Shown here in pieces: positions 49,601 to 60,047 of a stretch of DNA of 64,000 nucleotides (position 1 is the first letter of the stretch; each line of letters starts with the position of its first letter). The notes under the pieces were generated by a model, which worked only from the letters and a program-made list of their open reading frames with translations, had not been told where the DNA came from and did not search any database. Made by a program: the position numbers and the translations under genes. The stretch lies in contig JNEU01000179.1 of assembly GCA_000697475.1 (NCBI GenBank), forward strand, positions 1-64,000. The letters are read 5' to 3'. Source of the stretch: Lichtheimia corymbifera B2541. Its lineage: Eukaryota > Mucoromycota > Mucoromycetes > Mucorales > Lichtheimiaceae.

Positions 49601-50380
49601 AACGTCAGCTGCACTGAGACCAGGATATATGATAGGTCCTTCTTGTTCTTGCTGCGATCGAGTCAATGGATGGTATAGCATGATATTAAGGAAGAACTTC
49701 AACACCGTTGCTGCGTCCTCGGGATGCTGATCGAATTCGAATACATCTTGTCGTGCTTTCTTCTGTTCACCCGGTTCCATATCCCATTTCCGTAATATCT
49801 ACATACACAGTAAATACGACTCGATCCTACTCCTTTTCTATATACTTACTGGCAGCACCATGTGGAAGATAGCTGTGCGCTGTGATTCAGGTCGGCGAGC
49901 AATTCCTTTGAGGAAGCTTGGGATATGCTGTACGGTCTCCTCGGGCGTCATGCGCTCCACACACATTTCCAAATAAATAATCGTAAAGTTCTTGACAAAG
50001 GTGGACACTTGATCATCGACGAGCTGCTTCAAAAGTGCCTCAAAAGGAAGTTTGATAGATGTGTTGGGTTTGGCACGTTTGTTGATATGCGAGAGCAACT
50101 CCATAACCTTGTTTCCAATACAACGGCTGTCAGAATCCAGGTTTACCACCATGTTCAGCATTGACCTACCTTTCTTTTGACTTGTTCATGAGGACTCGCC
50201 AACTTGAGTAGCACTGGTGCCAGGAACAGGGTGATGCAGCGCTCAAACTGTGCATCGGTGTCGCACATTGCGATCTTGAGCTCCACGTTTTCTAATGCAT
50301 ATCTCCAGATCAGTTATACTTGCAGCGAGGGCGGATATAGATTAACTCGTACCGAGAAGTTGAAGCTCATTAGATGCCAT
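43671..50380 (-). CDS. ECM29: Proteasome adaptor/scaffold ECM29
   Basis: HEAT-repeat protein that tethers the 26S proteasome regulatory particle to the core and acts in assembly quality control. The gene runs from the Met at 50380 (MASNELQLL) to the stop at 43671 (LIRQLK) through roughly twenty exons of 60-970 bp, giving an estimated 1,750-1,850 aa, as in human and yeast. Signature stretches are HINKRAKPNTSIKLPFEALL with NFTIIYLEMC near the N-terminus, and the middle block TSRRGAAFGFQNLMAMAE followed by ELEPYLPQLVPKLFRYQFDP. Repeated helical pairs continue to the end. The large exon 46548-45577 is the best conserved. Its promoter has a cluster of TTACGT sites (separate entry). The stop converges with RPS18, 276 bp away. 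Confidence 0.95.
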
Positions 50381-50932
50381 GGTGGATTAGCATATAATAG
50401 TGAAATAGACGCGGTGCGGAAGAGTGAAGGAACCTCGATATAATGTAGCTCTGTGTGACCATATCAAATAAATCCGCATGGACGCTTACGTGTTGACTCT
50501 CTTTACGGCTTACGTGTTGTGCCTTACGTATTGTGCTTACGTCCTCTATTCATCATCCATAAGAAACGTATAATACAAGGTTGCATATCAGACTTTTGGT
50601 TTGCACAGCCTCATGTGTCATCAGCAGATTTTCAACCGTTACCAGCTCTCTGTGAATATATACCTCCTAGCCATTTGAAATGATAAAGATATACGTGACA
50701 TTATATTGCATAAAGGTCTGATCATCATTATGTTGAGAGTTTCGAAAGAAATATGGACCTAAAGATCGATACCAATGGTTTACGGTCGTACTCTATCTTC
50801 TCTACAAGCTAAATGTTTCTTCGAGACTGGATATGGACAATAATTCATACCAAGATTACATTAAGATTTTTACGTATATACTCCATTTCTCTGATATAAT
50901 GCAATAAAGGTGTATGGTGAACGGTTCCATTG
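50381..50932. promoter_or_regulatory. ECM29 promoter region and 3' flank of MFS gene A
   Basis: This 552-bp space separates the ECM29 start (leftward gene) from the stop of the next minus-strand gene. Besides the TTACGT cluster at 50486-50542 it is AT-rich. No additional ORF or RNA gene was seen. Confidence 0.5.
50486..50542. promoter_or_regulatory. Four TTACGT motifs upstream of ECM29
   Basis: TTACGT occurs at 50486-50491, 50510-50515, 50524-50529 and 50537-50542, each preceded by GC or CC, within 57 bp and about 100-160 bp upstream of the ECM29 ATG. TTACGTAA is a known bZIP (ATF/CREB, Yap-like) core, so these may be activator sites. Binding is inferred, not shown. Confidence 0.5.
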
Positions 50933-52667
50933 TTACATCTCCTCATCACTCTCCGTATCCTTTAGTCTACCGCCAAATCCACACTGCTTCAAGTAACGCT
51001 CATACTCCTCATCACATTTCTCCATCATCCTTTCACCTCTAGTCTCTTGCAGGAATAATGCAGCAATCAAAGCTGAGACTGAGGCTGTGATACCAATAGT
51101 AATGAAGGCACCCGTCAGTCCAAATCGATTTACAAGAGCAGAGTGTGATGCAGAACCAGCCACACCGCCAATCTTGCCTGACCCTTTAGAAGAGCCCCAT
51201 CATAAACTTCGTGTTAACCACTTATATAACCTCATCTAATAAAGCATATCAAGATATGTTACCTGCTGCTATACCATATGCTGTACCCCTTATATGCTGT
51301 GGAGTGGATTCCAAGACGCAGATGCTTCCAACATAGCCATATACTTCACCAAGTCCGAGCATAATGCCGTAAAGCACCTAAATTCCATCACGTATGATTA
51401 TTCCAAGCACCTGATGTATCGCTAGCACCTACCACAAAAAGGGGGAAATAGTGATCTACCAATTGTTGATACCATATACCCAAGATAAAACCAATTATTG
51501 CCTGTCCGGTTAACCCCAGTATGACAGTCCATCGACGGCCGATGATATCGACTAGTGCTCCTGATACAAGCATGCCCGGTACGTAAAACGCATTAATCAA
51601 AATGTTCCAAGCGCAAGTTTGAATCAAGGGTGCATCCTTTGCCACACGATCGAGAATAACTCCTGAAAACATGCTGCTTGGAAAATAAATGAAATCATAA
51701 AGCGCCCACAATACAGACGGGATCAATACCAGGAACCAATAACGGCGAATGATGATCGAAGCTGGCACCTTACGTTCATTGGATATGTTGCCTTCGTAGG
51801 TCATGTCTTTCATGTATTTCAGCCGGTCTACAGGTATGATGACAAAAACGAAGTTAATATACATTTATGCCTTCTCACTTTTCATGCAACACAGACAATA
51901 AAGCAAAAATGCTGATGGGATGATAGGTAATGCACAAAGAAGTCGCCAGGTTGCTTCGAGATTTTCTTTAAGGATAGCAAGTATGGTTATTGTTACGACT
52001 CCTGCGCTTGTCGTGCCAAATTCCACCATTAGATACAATGACTGCGTGAAAAGAAAACTGCATATCAATGATAATGATTTACATGCTTGGCAAGGTGTAA
52101 AAGTAGCACTCATGCCTACCCAGAGCAACGCCATTCCACGACGCTTGACATTGATACCGCTGATAAGTTCACTGGAGGATGTAGCACTGCATGGGAATTC
52201 TCCTCCTAGGCCAAGACCAATGATAGAGCGAGATATCATCACCATCCACATCAACCCGGATGGCGTTGTGCCATTGGCAGCAGTCATCATGATGGACCCT
52301 ACCAGAATAATGCATACGACGGCAATAAGTCCAATCCTGCGGCCAATAACATCAATGAGCTTTCCAAATCCTGCATTTATAGTCAGTAACATGACTGGTT
52401 AACAGGTATCAAAGAAGAAGTTTACTTGCCAAATTGGCCTATGAGATAGCCCACCGTAGGGGCATATGTGAAAGCATCTTGGATAGGACCATTTACAACG
52501 TCTGGCCCATGGATCTTGAGGAGTATCAGTAATACAAAACTGAGTAAACCAGCAAGATATCCATTTGTCAGCATTCCAATGCTGTTGGTTATGATAGCGA
52601 GTATTGATTTTGATCGATTTTTTGAGCTTGTAGGCTCATCGCAATGATCATTGCTAGAATCCTGCAT
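50933..52667 (-). CDS. MFS transporter A, GIT1-like (glycerophosphodiester/phosphate type)
   Basis: Twelve-helix plasma-membrane transporter. The first exon is 52667-52430, then an intron with a GC donor (52371-52429). Further exons run from 52370, with junctions near 52135, 51838, 51443 and 51250 to the stop at 50933. The N-terminal hydrophilic 25 residues lead to TM1 (ITNSIGMLTNGYLAG). The MFS loop signature appears as GKLIDVIGRRIG, with a second half-repeat copy VDIIGRRWTVILG. The GLGLGGEFPCSATSSSELIS block and a long central loop before RRYWFLVLIPSVLW fit the phosphate:H+ symporter/GIT1 group. The exact substrate is unknown. It is the downstream member of a tandem pair with the gene at 52971-54736. 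Confidence 0.82.
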
Positions 52668-52970
52668 AAGGGTATGCGTAACCGAAAGGGAAAAAGAAAG
52701 CGGAAAAGGGGGTCTAACAAAAGTTTGTATTTATTTTTTACCCTAAATAATGTTGCTTATGCATGGTGATGCAGCTTGTCATGTGCGATGTCTATGTACC
52801 CAATTCAGGGGAAGCCTTTCAAAATACTCGGTTGTGTTTTATAATAAAGCTGCTGGCATGGTAACCATGCAACGAGGACCATGACAACAACGCTGTGTGT
52901 TTTACTTTGCCTGTATTCAAGAGAGTATGAATAATAGAATCATCATGCCATTCATCTATTGCTGCTATTT
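52668..52970. promoter_or_regulatory. Spacer between tandem transporters A and B
   Basis: This 303-bp space should carry the promoter of A (leftward) and the 3' flank of B. It has AT-rich stretches near 52729-52750. No gene is seen. Confidence 0.4.
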
Positions 52971-54736
52971 TCATTGTTGCTGCACGCCTAATGGTAACCC
53001 CATTGATTTGTGATTTGCTCCGTGCCTGTTCAAATAGTATTCGAATTCCTCATCTGCTTTTTCCATTACTCCTGGATACGCAGTTTCTTGCAGGAATAAA
53101 AGTACAGTAACGCCACTCAAGGAAGCGATAATACCAAAGATGATAAATTCACCATCAATCCCAAATTGCTTTGTCATGTATGCATGCGTAACCACACCGA
53201 CGAGGCCTGCTGCTTTGGCAAACCCTGTAATATGAGTAAAGTGGTATTGTGAGCTGCCTTATTGATGTGGCAAGTCATTTTTAAATGAACAATGCTACCT
53301 GATCCTATCCCGTAAACTGTTCCACGGTAATCTCTTGGGGTATATTCGGTGAGGCAGATGCTAGGCATCATCCCCCAAGCTTCACCACATCCCAGCAAAG
53401 CACCATATAAAAACTACGGCAATAACAAGGATGCTAAATACATCAGCCTGCAGGTGTTGTCTCGGTAGCTTACCACAAAGAGTGGAAAATAGCTGGATAT
53501 GAGCTGTTGATAGCACCCACCCACAATAAAGGCAATAAGTGCTTGCCCAAAGAGCCCCAACATTGCAGTCCATCGACGTCCGAGTGTGTCAGCAGCGAGG
53601 CAGGCTATCGACTGCCCAATCAAGTAGAATCCAAAGATCAAAATATTCCAAGAGCATGTCGAGATAATGGAAGCATTGTCGGATACCTTATCCAAGATAA
53701 GAGTTGAAAATACGCTAGCTGGATAAAAGATGAAGTTATACGACATCCATAGGGATGTGGGGATCATCACTCGAAACCAATAGTGGCGGAAAAAGATCCA
53801 TGTTGATGATTTCGTCTTCGAATTTCCTTTTTCAACATTAGGCCTTTTTGTTTGCTCATTAGGTATGTGAATTATTCGACCTATGTGCAATGCTGTTAGT
53901 GTCCTCCAAAGTGATTGCGACCGTCCTCCTGTATGGTACTAACAGTAAAGGATAAAGGCGGTGGGCATGATGGGCAATCCAACAAGCAGCCTCCAGATTG
54001 GCTCAAGGTTGTCTTTAAATATCGCGGCGAGGATAACTGTGACCAGAGGTGCGATTATGAATCCCAATGCGACCATAAGGTAGTTGGTCTAAAGGTGTAG
54101 AAAAAAGTGTCAATAGCGTTATTTCCCCCCCCCCACATGTTGTTTGTATGCATTTACCCCAACAATGACCATTCCCCGTCGCTTCGTCTTTATATGGCTA
54201 GTTAACTCGGTTGTTGATACAGCGCAACAAGGGTATTCACCACCTTGCGCCACACCAATGAGAACACGAAAGCCGATTAATAGCCATACCACTTGATCTG
54301 GTGTCATTCCATTGGATGACGTTGATCCGATTGATCCAAGTAATATGAGCGATGCCACAATGATCAATCCCTTCTTTCGCCCAATATGATCAATGAGCAA
54401 ACCAAAACCTACACGGATGATTTATGACATTGCCTAAGAACTAATGCCATTGCTGATGGGATTAACCAAGCTACCTATTTCGCCCACGACATAAGCAGCG
54501 AGAAAAATATATGTAAAAGCTGCTTGGACATCCTCATTCATTACGGTTGCTCCATAGATTTTGAGTAACAGGAGGAGCAGAAACCCAGTGGCACCGGCAA
54601 TATACCCATTGAGGGCCATACCAATGCTGTTGGTGATTAATAATATGGAAGAAGAAGGAGCGTAACGGTGATGTTGTTTCTGGTTGATTGCTGGCGGTGG
54701 TTGGGAAGCTTCCTCATCAGTGCAACTGTGCGTCAT
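52971..54736 (-). CDS. MFS transporter B, GIT1-like tandem paralogue
   Basis: Paralogue of the neighbouring transporter with the same orientation and the same exon order. It starts at 54736 (MTHSCTDEE), ends at 52971, and has about six exons. TM1 is LITNSIGMALNGYIAG and is nearly the same as in A. The loop motifs are GLLIDHIGRKKG and ADTLGRRWTAMLG, and the GVAQGGEYPCCAVSTTELTS block aligns with A. The first intron falls at the same codon phase but keeps a GT donor. The last exon ends in a cytosolic tail after LLFLQETAYPGVMEKADEEFE, again parallel to A. Predicted organophosphate or related solute:H+ symport. The two copies are well diverged, so the duplication is not recent. Confidence 0.82.
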
Positions 54737-54989
54737 GGTCAAGAGGGTATCCCTGGAATAAGATCAAATACGAGTTACATGTTTATAAGGAGAGGGTAGC
54801 GATCGTTTTACGGGGCTAATAACGATATGCAGGACATGCATCATCCTCAAACCAAAACGTTCCATTGCTCTACTATCGCAGAAGCATATGACCTTTCTTT
54901 GCCATGTATATGCACAATAGCCTGCACCTTCCCTTTTATTCTTGTTCTACTGCAAATGATATGATGCTACCCTCTGCTGAGTAATCTGC

Positions 54990-56123
54990 CTAAGCCCTAA
55001 TGGCACCATCAAGTCGGATAACGGATCCATTTAACATCGGATTATCAATAATGTGTAGCACGAGATCGGCAAATTCGCTTGGCCTGCCATAACGCTTGGG
55101 AAACAAACAAGGTGGGGCTTGCACATTAGGTACCGCATGCACCAAAGGCGTCTCTGTTGATGAAAAGTGAGTAATGAGATGCTTCGATGTCGATCGATTA
55201 AACTCCATGACAACGTACCAAAAGGTCCAGGCGCAATGCTCATCACACGCACTCCAAAGTTAGCAAGCTCACGTGCCATTGGTAGTGTCATCCCAGCGAC
55301 ACCCGCTAAGAAGCTGTCAGTAATCCAAGCATCTTGCCATGTCTTATTCCTTTACCTTTTGATGATCCATAGGCTAACAATGAGCCATCGAGTCCCATTA
55401 TGGAAGATGTTGTGATGATAACTCCTCGCTGGCCTATTCATGCACAACACATCCTCTTAGTTATCCTGATGAGATACCACCCATATGAATATTACATACC
55501 ATCATCATCAAATGGGTCATTCTTGATAAGGAGATTGGCGACTTGCTGTGCAACGTTGTATGCACCGAGAAGATTGACACCCACAATATGCTTGAATTGC
55601 CCAAAGCTTGTCAATGCATTTTCTGGTCCATACCCTTCCAAATGATGTGGTGGCCAAACAACACCGCTGCATATGATAGCACCTGCAAGGATGGTCTGTG
55701 GAAATTGTGCAATGCCTTTGTGTAGAGCTTCATTGACTTGTTCCTAGCATTACAGCAGCGAATATCGATATTACAATCAATGGATGTTTTTATTCTCTCA
55801 CTGCTTACCTCGCTAGATACATCGACTGATCCAGGAAAGAATACGTGATCTTTTCCAAGCGCGGCCACAACCTTTTCGGATCCTGCTGCGTTGATATCGA
55901 TAATCTAGGAATGTATCATGGGTGAACAAAATATAACATCGATTGAGCTTCATTGTTACGCACAACAACAAAGGCACCTTGAGCGATCAGGCTCTCCACC
56001 ACTTGTTTGCCTAACCCGCTTGCCCTATTATACACAGTGTCAATACGGTCATTCGTAGCTGGTCATCGTAGCATATAAAACAGTACCCTCCTGTAACAAT
56101 AAATAAACGCTCTGCGATTGTCA
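54990..56123 (-). CDS. Short-chain dehydrogenase, HSD17B10-like
   Basis: NAD(H)-dependent oxidoreductase related to 3-hydroxyacyl-CoA dehydrogenase type 2, which works in mitochondrial branched-chain and fatty acid oxidation. The gene starts at 56123 ([13 protein letters not shown]) and ends at 54990 (IRLDGAIRA). About seven short exons are joined by 50-65 bp introns, giving about 260 aa. The cofactor motif is TGGASGLG. The strand end IIDIN supplies the acidic residue for NAD preference. The catalytic set is Ser in TTSSIMG with Tyr and Lys in [33 protein letters not shown] and the C-terminal [16 protein letters not shown] closely follow HSD17B10. The junction near 55960 has a weak donor and is unsure. 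No obvious mitochondrial presequence is present. Confidence 0.88.
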
Positions 56124-56828
56124 TTCCAGATGCTGAAAGTTGTCGCCATCTCCATTCAGTGCAACAGCAGGTTATATGTGATGCAGGTCTTTTGTTCGCC
56201 TAATTTGGAAAAAAGAGGGGTTGCCAGGAAACGTCGGCGTTGTATTATTTCCGAAGTTGCATTATGTCGATAATGGCGATCCCCATACTATAAACGACTA
56301 CCAATACTTTGAATGGCATAAAGTTTCATCATGCTTTTTCCGAGAACATGGCATGTTTCACTTTTGACATCCAGAAAAATGATCTTGTTGTCCCCACGTT
56401 CTTGTTACCCCACACGCGTGTCCTAGGTATTGAAGGTGACGAAAAATGTCAGTGTTGCAAAATCAACCGTTTGGCACTTGCTCATGTTCCAGGAAGAACA
56501 TATTGTCAAATATATAGTAGCCTTATACAACGCAACGCAATGTTATAGGGCAATCACCGACTTTGTTTTCTACCAGTATCAGCTTGTTGGTTTGTAATGA
56601 AATATAACATGTTAATGCTCCACACAATAAAAGAGAGAGAGAGAAAATCAGTAGAATCAGATTTGAAAACAAACAACTTGCAGAGCCATTACTACTACCA
56701 TTGCAGGGCGCGTATTTTCTGTATTCTTTCTCCCCTTTTACTCGTGCTCACAACACCATTTCTTTGCTTTGATCATCCCTGTACATATCAAGTTGCAGAC
56801 TTAGGATTACATTGCATTTCCGGGAAGG
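56124..56828. promoter_or_regulatory. Divergent promoter region, dehydrogenase / MFS transporter
   Basis: This 705-bp space between divergent start codons likely serves both genes. It has a GA-rich tract (56629-56644) and a pyrimidine-rich stretch (56722-56765) before the rightward start. The short frame at 56309-56548 lacks protein features. Nothing else was seen. Confidence 0.45.
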
Positions 56829-58806
56829 ATGGCGACCAACAAGAAACACACGCGCTCATCCAGTGCACCGGCTGCTCAATATGATTATCATGAAGATGGC
56901 GAGGAGGAAAAAAAATTGCAACAACAGCGCCAATATCATCGTGATGATTGTATAGTTGTAATACGTGGTGGATCCAAACGCACAAGCTTTCGACCGAGGC
57001 CGATCAACACCAAAAACCTGACAACCTTGAACGGAAAAAGCGCAGATTTGCCTTCCGCAAGTGCGGTTAGCAATACCAGTAGTGCATCTACGGTTGTCGA
57101 TGACACTGCTTATTCGATATTTTCACCAACAAAGAAACGGGTCATTGTTGTCCTGGCGTCCATGGCAGCATTTTTCTCCCCATTCTCGGCCAACAGCTAC
57201 TTTCCAGCCTTGGCAAAAATTGAGCAGGTAAGATGCTTTGCTGCATAAACAAGGTTGTTAGTCAATCCTAATGATGAAATGTATGTAGGATCTCAATATA
57301 ACGACCCAACAAGTGTAAGTTCAAGATATCCAAAAAGAAGCATAAAAACAACAAACATGAACGCCTCTCTCTTATAGGAATTTGTCAGTCACCGTGTTCA
57401 TGCTATTCCAAGCTGTATCACCTTCATTCTGGAGCGTGCTAGCAGATACACATGGTCGACGTCCAATATACCTTGCAACGCTCTTTGTTTACATCCTAGC
57501 ATCCATTGGCACAGCCCTTGCATCAAGCTATGTTGCGTTGCTGCTATTTCGAATGTTACAAGCCTTTGGATCAAGCTCTGTCATTGCTATTGGTGCAGGC
57601 ACCATTGGTAAGTATGCTTTTCTATATCATGCAGCATAATGGCTGACTGCTTTGATAGCGGACATTGCACCACCATCTGAACGAGGTGGATACCTTGGAT
57701 GGTACTCATTGGGCTTCAACATTGCACCTTTGCTTGGACCAGCAATAGGAGGTTTTCTATCACAATATCTTGGTTGGAGATGGATCTTTTGGACAATGGC
57801 AATCATTTGCGGCATACATTGGTTAGTCCTTGGGTGCTGGCTTCCCGAGACTTTACGTTCACTGGTAGGAAATGGTTCTGGCTATGCCAATCCAACGCCT
57901 ATGCAATGGTGGCAGCATCATCAACGCACTCAACAATTATCAGACGGTGGTGTTACTGATCCAGCGACCTTGGATGACGCTGCAACAGTGGTAGTACCAC
58001 CACGTGAAGAAAAGAGAAGATGGAAAACTTGGTCCATGCGACAAGTTATTTTGCTGCCATTTCAACCACTATTATACGCCAAAGAATGGGATGTGCTAGT
58101 ACTACTGCTTTTATATGGTGTGCAATATGGAGCATGTTACGCAATGACTACATCCATGCCATACTTATTTTCACGCGTGTATCAACTCAATGAAAGCCTG
58201 ATTGGTGCTTCGTATCTTGCGAATGGAATAGGCTGCATAGTGGGATCCGTTTTTCAAGGCAAGGTGCTAAACTACAATTACAAGCGCCTAATGCAGTTCC
58301 ATTACACCGACGAGAACCACGACTTTCCTATCGAGCATGCACGTCTTCGTACTTTGTGGACACATGCCATGCTATTCAATGTACTTTTCGTGGTCTACGG
58401 TTGGATGCTTTACTTTAAAATCCACATTGCCATTGTTCTCTCGATTCAGTTTATTCGTAAGTCATTCGAAAGAGGACTTTATGCATCGATGCTTATTGTA
58501 ATCCATCATCTTTTACTAGTGGGCTTTACCTCACAAGCTATCTTTAATGCATCACAAACCCTTTTGGTTGATCTGTTCCCAGACAAATCTGCATCCGTGA
58601 CGGCCACTAACAACATGTTTCGTTGTTTCTTTGGAGCCTTGGCGACCGTGATGATATTACCAACCATACAAGCCGTCGGTGTTGGATGGGCGTTTACTGT
58701 CATCTCAGCTGCTTTGCTCTTATCCCGTGTAACGTTGGTGCTTGCATTATCGCACGGACCCAAGTGGCGTCGTCAACGAATGAATGCCGAGGCAATCAAG
58801 GCCTGA
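56829..58806 (+). CDS. MFS drug:H+ antiporter, DHA1/QDR type
   Basis: Plasma-membrane exporter of 600 aa. Exons 56829-57227, 57289-57314 (26 bp), 57378-57607 and 57659-58806. A long polar N-terminus (about 97 residues, Gln/Asp-rich) precedes TM1 (VIVVLASMAAFFSPFSANSY). The SPFSANSYFPAL motif and the following NITTQQVNLSV block are typical of quinidine-resistance-type DHA1 transporters. The A-loop is LADTHGRRPIYLATL. The TM5 motif is APLLGPAIGGFLSQYLGWRW, with the antiporter GPxxGG. A long central cytosolic loop contains PMQWWQ and a basic stretch. The second half has LFSRVYQLNESLIGASYL. A close yeast comparison would be Qdr1/Dtr1, but the substrate is not known. Confidence 0.88.
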
Positions 58807-59354
58807 GATAGAATTCAAAATCACTACATAGCCGTGTAGCATAGCCTTGTAAATATCTTGACGAGTACTAAAGTAAATATTCTCAAAACCTCTGTACCTC
58901 AGGATGAGCTTGCTCTATTTTACCCTCGATGATATACAAACCAGGCCCCATGTTGGTGGGTGACAATGTACACCAGATGTTGTGTCCTTTGATAAAGCAT
59001 ATGTATACGTTCAAAGAAATTTTTTATCATTGATTGACAAGTCGCTGCATAAAGGCCATGAAGCACGACTCCGCGGAAAGTCAATGATTGAATAGGCATG
59101 AACCTAAACAAACCATTCTATCATGCATAAGCTGTTAGAGCACCTCATCATACGACTTTTTTCAGTACGCAGAGTCATGTATGCAAATTCGTTAATCAGC
59201 GTCGTTTATCGTGTATTCACAAAATGATTGTATATCACTGCACCGAAAGCAGGTAATCGCGTCTTGATGATAAACAAGGAAATCCAGTATAAAAGCTGCC
59301 CAACATTGACAGGCGATGCTACCCTCCATCATCCTCAATATTACAAACTTCACT
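58807..59354. promoter_or_regulatory. Space before the secreted proline-rich gene
   Basis: This 548-bp tandem space contains the 3' flank of the drug-transporter gene and the promoter of the small secreted gene, with a strong TATA box near its right end. The minus-strand frame at 58920-59111 shows no family features. Confidence 0.45.
59288..59295 (+). promoter_or_regulatory. TATA box of the proline-rich secreted gene
   Basis: TATAAAAG lies 60 bp upstream of the ATG at 59355, the best TATA consensus in the window. This suggests an inducible, highly expressed gene. Confidence 0.65.
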
Positions 59355-59776
59355 ATGCGCTTTATCATACTCTTGAGTTTCCTTCTTGCATTCTTTGGAC
59401 TTGTTCAACAATCGATTGCTGCTCCTGCAGGTGACGATCAGCAAGCTCAGACCCAAGATGTCCAGCCGTCGTAAGTTGTATCATTTCTTTACATCAAAGT
59501 ACGCAATAACATAACCCAATTTGTAGTGATGGCAACCAAGCTGCGGATCCTTCTCAATTATTCCCACCACCTGCTCCACTACCTCCATTCCCTCCTCAAC
59601 CACCTTTCCCTCCAACTATTCCACCAGGAACCTTGTTCCCTCCACCTGCACCCTTCCCTCCATTCCCTCCTCAACCACCTTTCCCTCCAACTATTCCACC
59701 AGGAACCTTGTTCCCACCTCCAGCTCCTTTTCCACCATTCCCTCCACAACCACCTTTCCCTCCTCGCTTGTTCTAA
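59355..59776 (+). CDS. Small secreted Pro/Phe-rich repeat protein
   Basis: Exons 59355-59470 and 59527-59776 (GTAAGT...TTGTAG, phase kept) give 121 aa. Residues 1-22 form a classical signal peptide (MRFIILLSFLLAFFGLV, then cleavage near AAP). A short Gln/Asp-rich segment follows, then about 78 residues made almost entirely of Pro, Phe, Thr and Leu. This part is built from a 25-residue unit present about two and a half times (core PFPPQPPFPPTIPPGTLF). It has no Cys and no domain. It is likely a cell-wall or extracellular structural protein; the exact role is unknown. Its own TATA box lies 60 bp upstream. Confidence 0.85.
59582..59765 (+). repeat. 75-bp tandem coding repeat
   Basis: CCTCCATTCCCTCCTCAACC begins at about 59582 and recurs at about 59657, nearly identical over the full 75-bp unit. 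A third, shorter and diverged copy begins at about 59732. The period is a multiple of three, so copy-number change would keep frame. Confidence 0.85.
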
Positions 59777-60047
59777 TCTCTGATTCAAGGATACAAAAAG
59801 GGCTACTCATTATATTCTTTCAGGCCGTGTATAGCAATGCAACGTTCCTCTCCTTTGCTTTTCCCCAAAGTCAAATCCCCAAACATTGAATTCTTGATCC
59901 TTAGTAGCCTGTAGTCATCATTGGTAGTAGTAGTAGTAGCTCTTGAAAATATAAGTGATCACGGTCTTGATTTCTTTCAGTAGTATATATATACAATGTG
60001 TGTGTGTGGTGGTATTGAAAGTGGTGGTGTGTATATCTGTCTAATCC

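Noticed and set aside
59579..59788. Minus-strand Trp/Arg-rich frame
   Set aside because: Reverse shadow of the proline-rich repeats (CCN read backwards).
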